A stretch of 5,593 nucleotides of DNA from Legionella sp. (GTDB lineage: Bacteria; Pseudomonadota; Gammaproteobacteria; Legionellales; Legionellaceae), in contig DNVL01000003.1 in the NCBI GenBank assembly GCA_003507515.1, positions 1 to 5,593 of the forward strand, given 5' to 3'. A model generated the notes under the pieces. That model was not told the origin of the DNA. It ran no database searches and saw nothing but the letters and a program-made list of their open reading frames with translations. Positions 5,256-5,593 of this stretch are shown one piece after another. Every line of letters begins with the position of its first letter. The stretch's first letter is position 1. Position numbers and translations under genes: made by a program.

Positions 5256-5593
5256 ATGGAATCCCTGATTGCTACCTTGACCGCATTAAATAATTATCTT
5301 GTGCATTCTGGGAATGAGAATGCACTTAAAGTCCATATGGAAAAATACAAGGCAGACCGAGATGCATTCAATCGTGATTTTTATAAAATAACGTTAGATA
5401 GACTAGATAGACTGCCTGACAACACCATTATTACTAACTTATTAACCACAATGGGTATTCCTAAAAATCAACGCGGTCGCTACATCCATCAGGAGATAAC
5501 GGTTTATCAATTTTTAACGGAGTTAGATGCCACGACAAAAGAACCCCGCCTGACACCAGTCATTGCTCTGATTGACGAACACAATAAAACACG
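5256..5593 (+). CDS. Unrecognised protein, N-terminal part (runs off the right edge)
   Basis: An open frame begins at ATG 5256 and stays open to the right edge, giving 112 complete codons. I do not recognise the family. The sequence begins MESLIATLTALNNYL and is rich in charged and polar residues. It looks mostly helical, with a charged stretch about residues 25-52 (LKVHMEKYKADRDAF, then KITLDRLDRL), followed by TNLLTTMGIPKNQRGRY and TPVIALIDEHNKT. No signal peptide or membrane segment is seen in this part, so it is probably cytoplasmic or delivered by a signal-less route. The ribosome site is weak (GGCGAG, 5247-5252), yet the promoter just upstream is the strongest here, which supports a real gene. 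Sampled GC is about 34%, lower than the left half of the window. The rest of the protein is outside the window. Confidence 0.6.
   Translation, partial: MESLIATLTALNNYLVHSGNENALKVHMEKYKADRDAFNRDFYKITLDRLDRLPDNTIITNLLTTMGIPKNQRGRYIHQEITVYQFLTELDATTKEPRLTPVIALIDEHNKT

Overview
The window reads as chromosomal DNA of a gammaproteobacterium. The main evidence is a dapA gene followed directly by a small lipoprotein that looks like the start of BamC, the order seen in enteric bacteria (dapA-bamC). An MltA-type lytic transglycosylase, a Dps protein and a quinolinate synthase tail fit the same picture. The low-to-middle GC content and protein style would suit the order Legionellales, but that placement is an inference; no rRNA or other marker gene is present. 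No tRNA, rRNA, CRISPR array or insertion sequence was found.

Layout from left to right. Positions 2-286 (+) hold the 3' end of a gene, probably nadA. It converges, 19 bases apart, on a three-gene minus-strand operon read from right to left: dapA (2720-1848), a 71-residue BamC-like lipoprotein (1825-1610) and a 429-residue DUF1704/'QEGLA' metallopeptidase-like protein (1595-306). The gaps are only 22 and 14 bases, and a plausible sigma70 promoter lies upstream of dapA. The 163-base gap from 2721 to 2883 is divergent and also carries an extended -10 promoter for mltA (2884-4059, +). A perfect 30-base palindromic terminator follows mltA. Next come three separately transcribed plus-strand units: an exported LprI-family (DUF1311) protein (4219-4623), a Dps mini-ferritin (4754-5188), and an unrecognised gene with a near-consensus promoter that starts at 5256 and runs off the right edge.

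Several genes concern the cell envelope. DapA supplies diaminopimelate for peptidoglycan and lysine, MltA cleaves glycan strands, the LprI-like protein belongs to a family with a lysozyme-inhibiting member, and the lipoprotein may belong to the outer-membrane assembly machine. This shared theme does not show that they act as one system. Base composition falls from about 48-50% GC in sampled lines of dapA and mltA to about 32-34% in the LprI-like gene and the right-edge gene, so the right part may be more recently acquired or less constrained.

I see no clear new multi-gene defence or mobile system. The points most worth a second look are the stand-alone BamC N-terminus, the MATCAP/DUF1704 peptidase in the dapA operon, the altered lysine-control site of DapA, a 13-base tandem duplication across the dapA stop codon, and the unknown right-edge gene.
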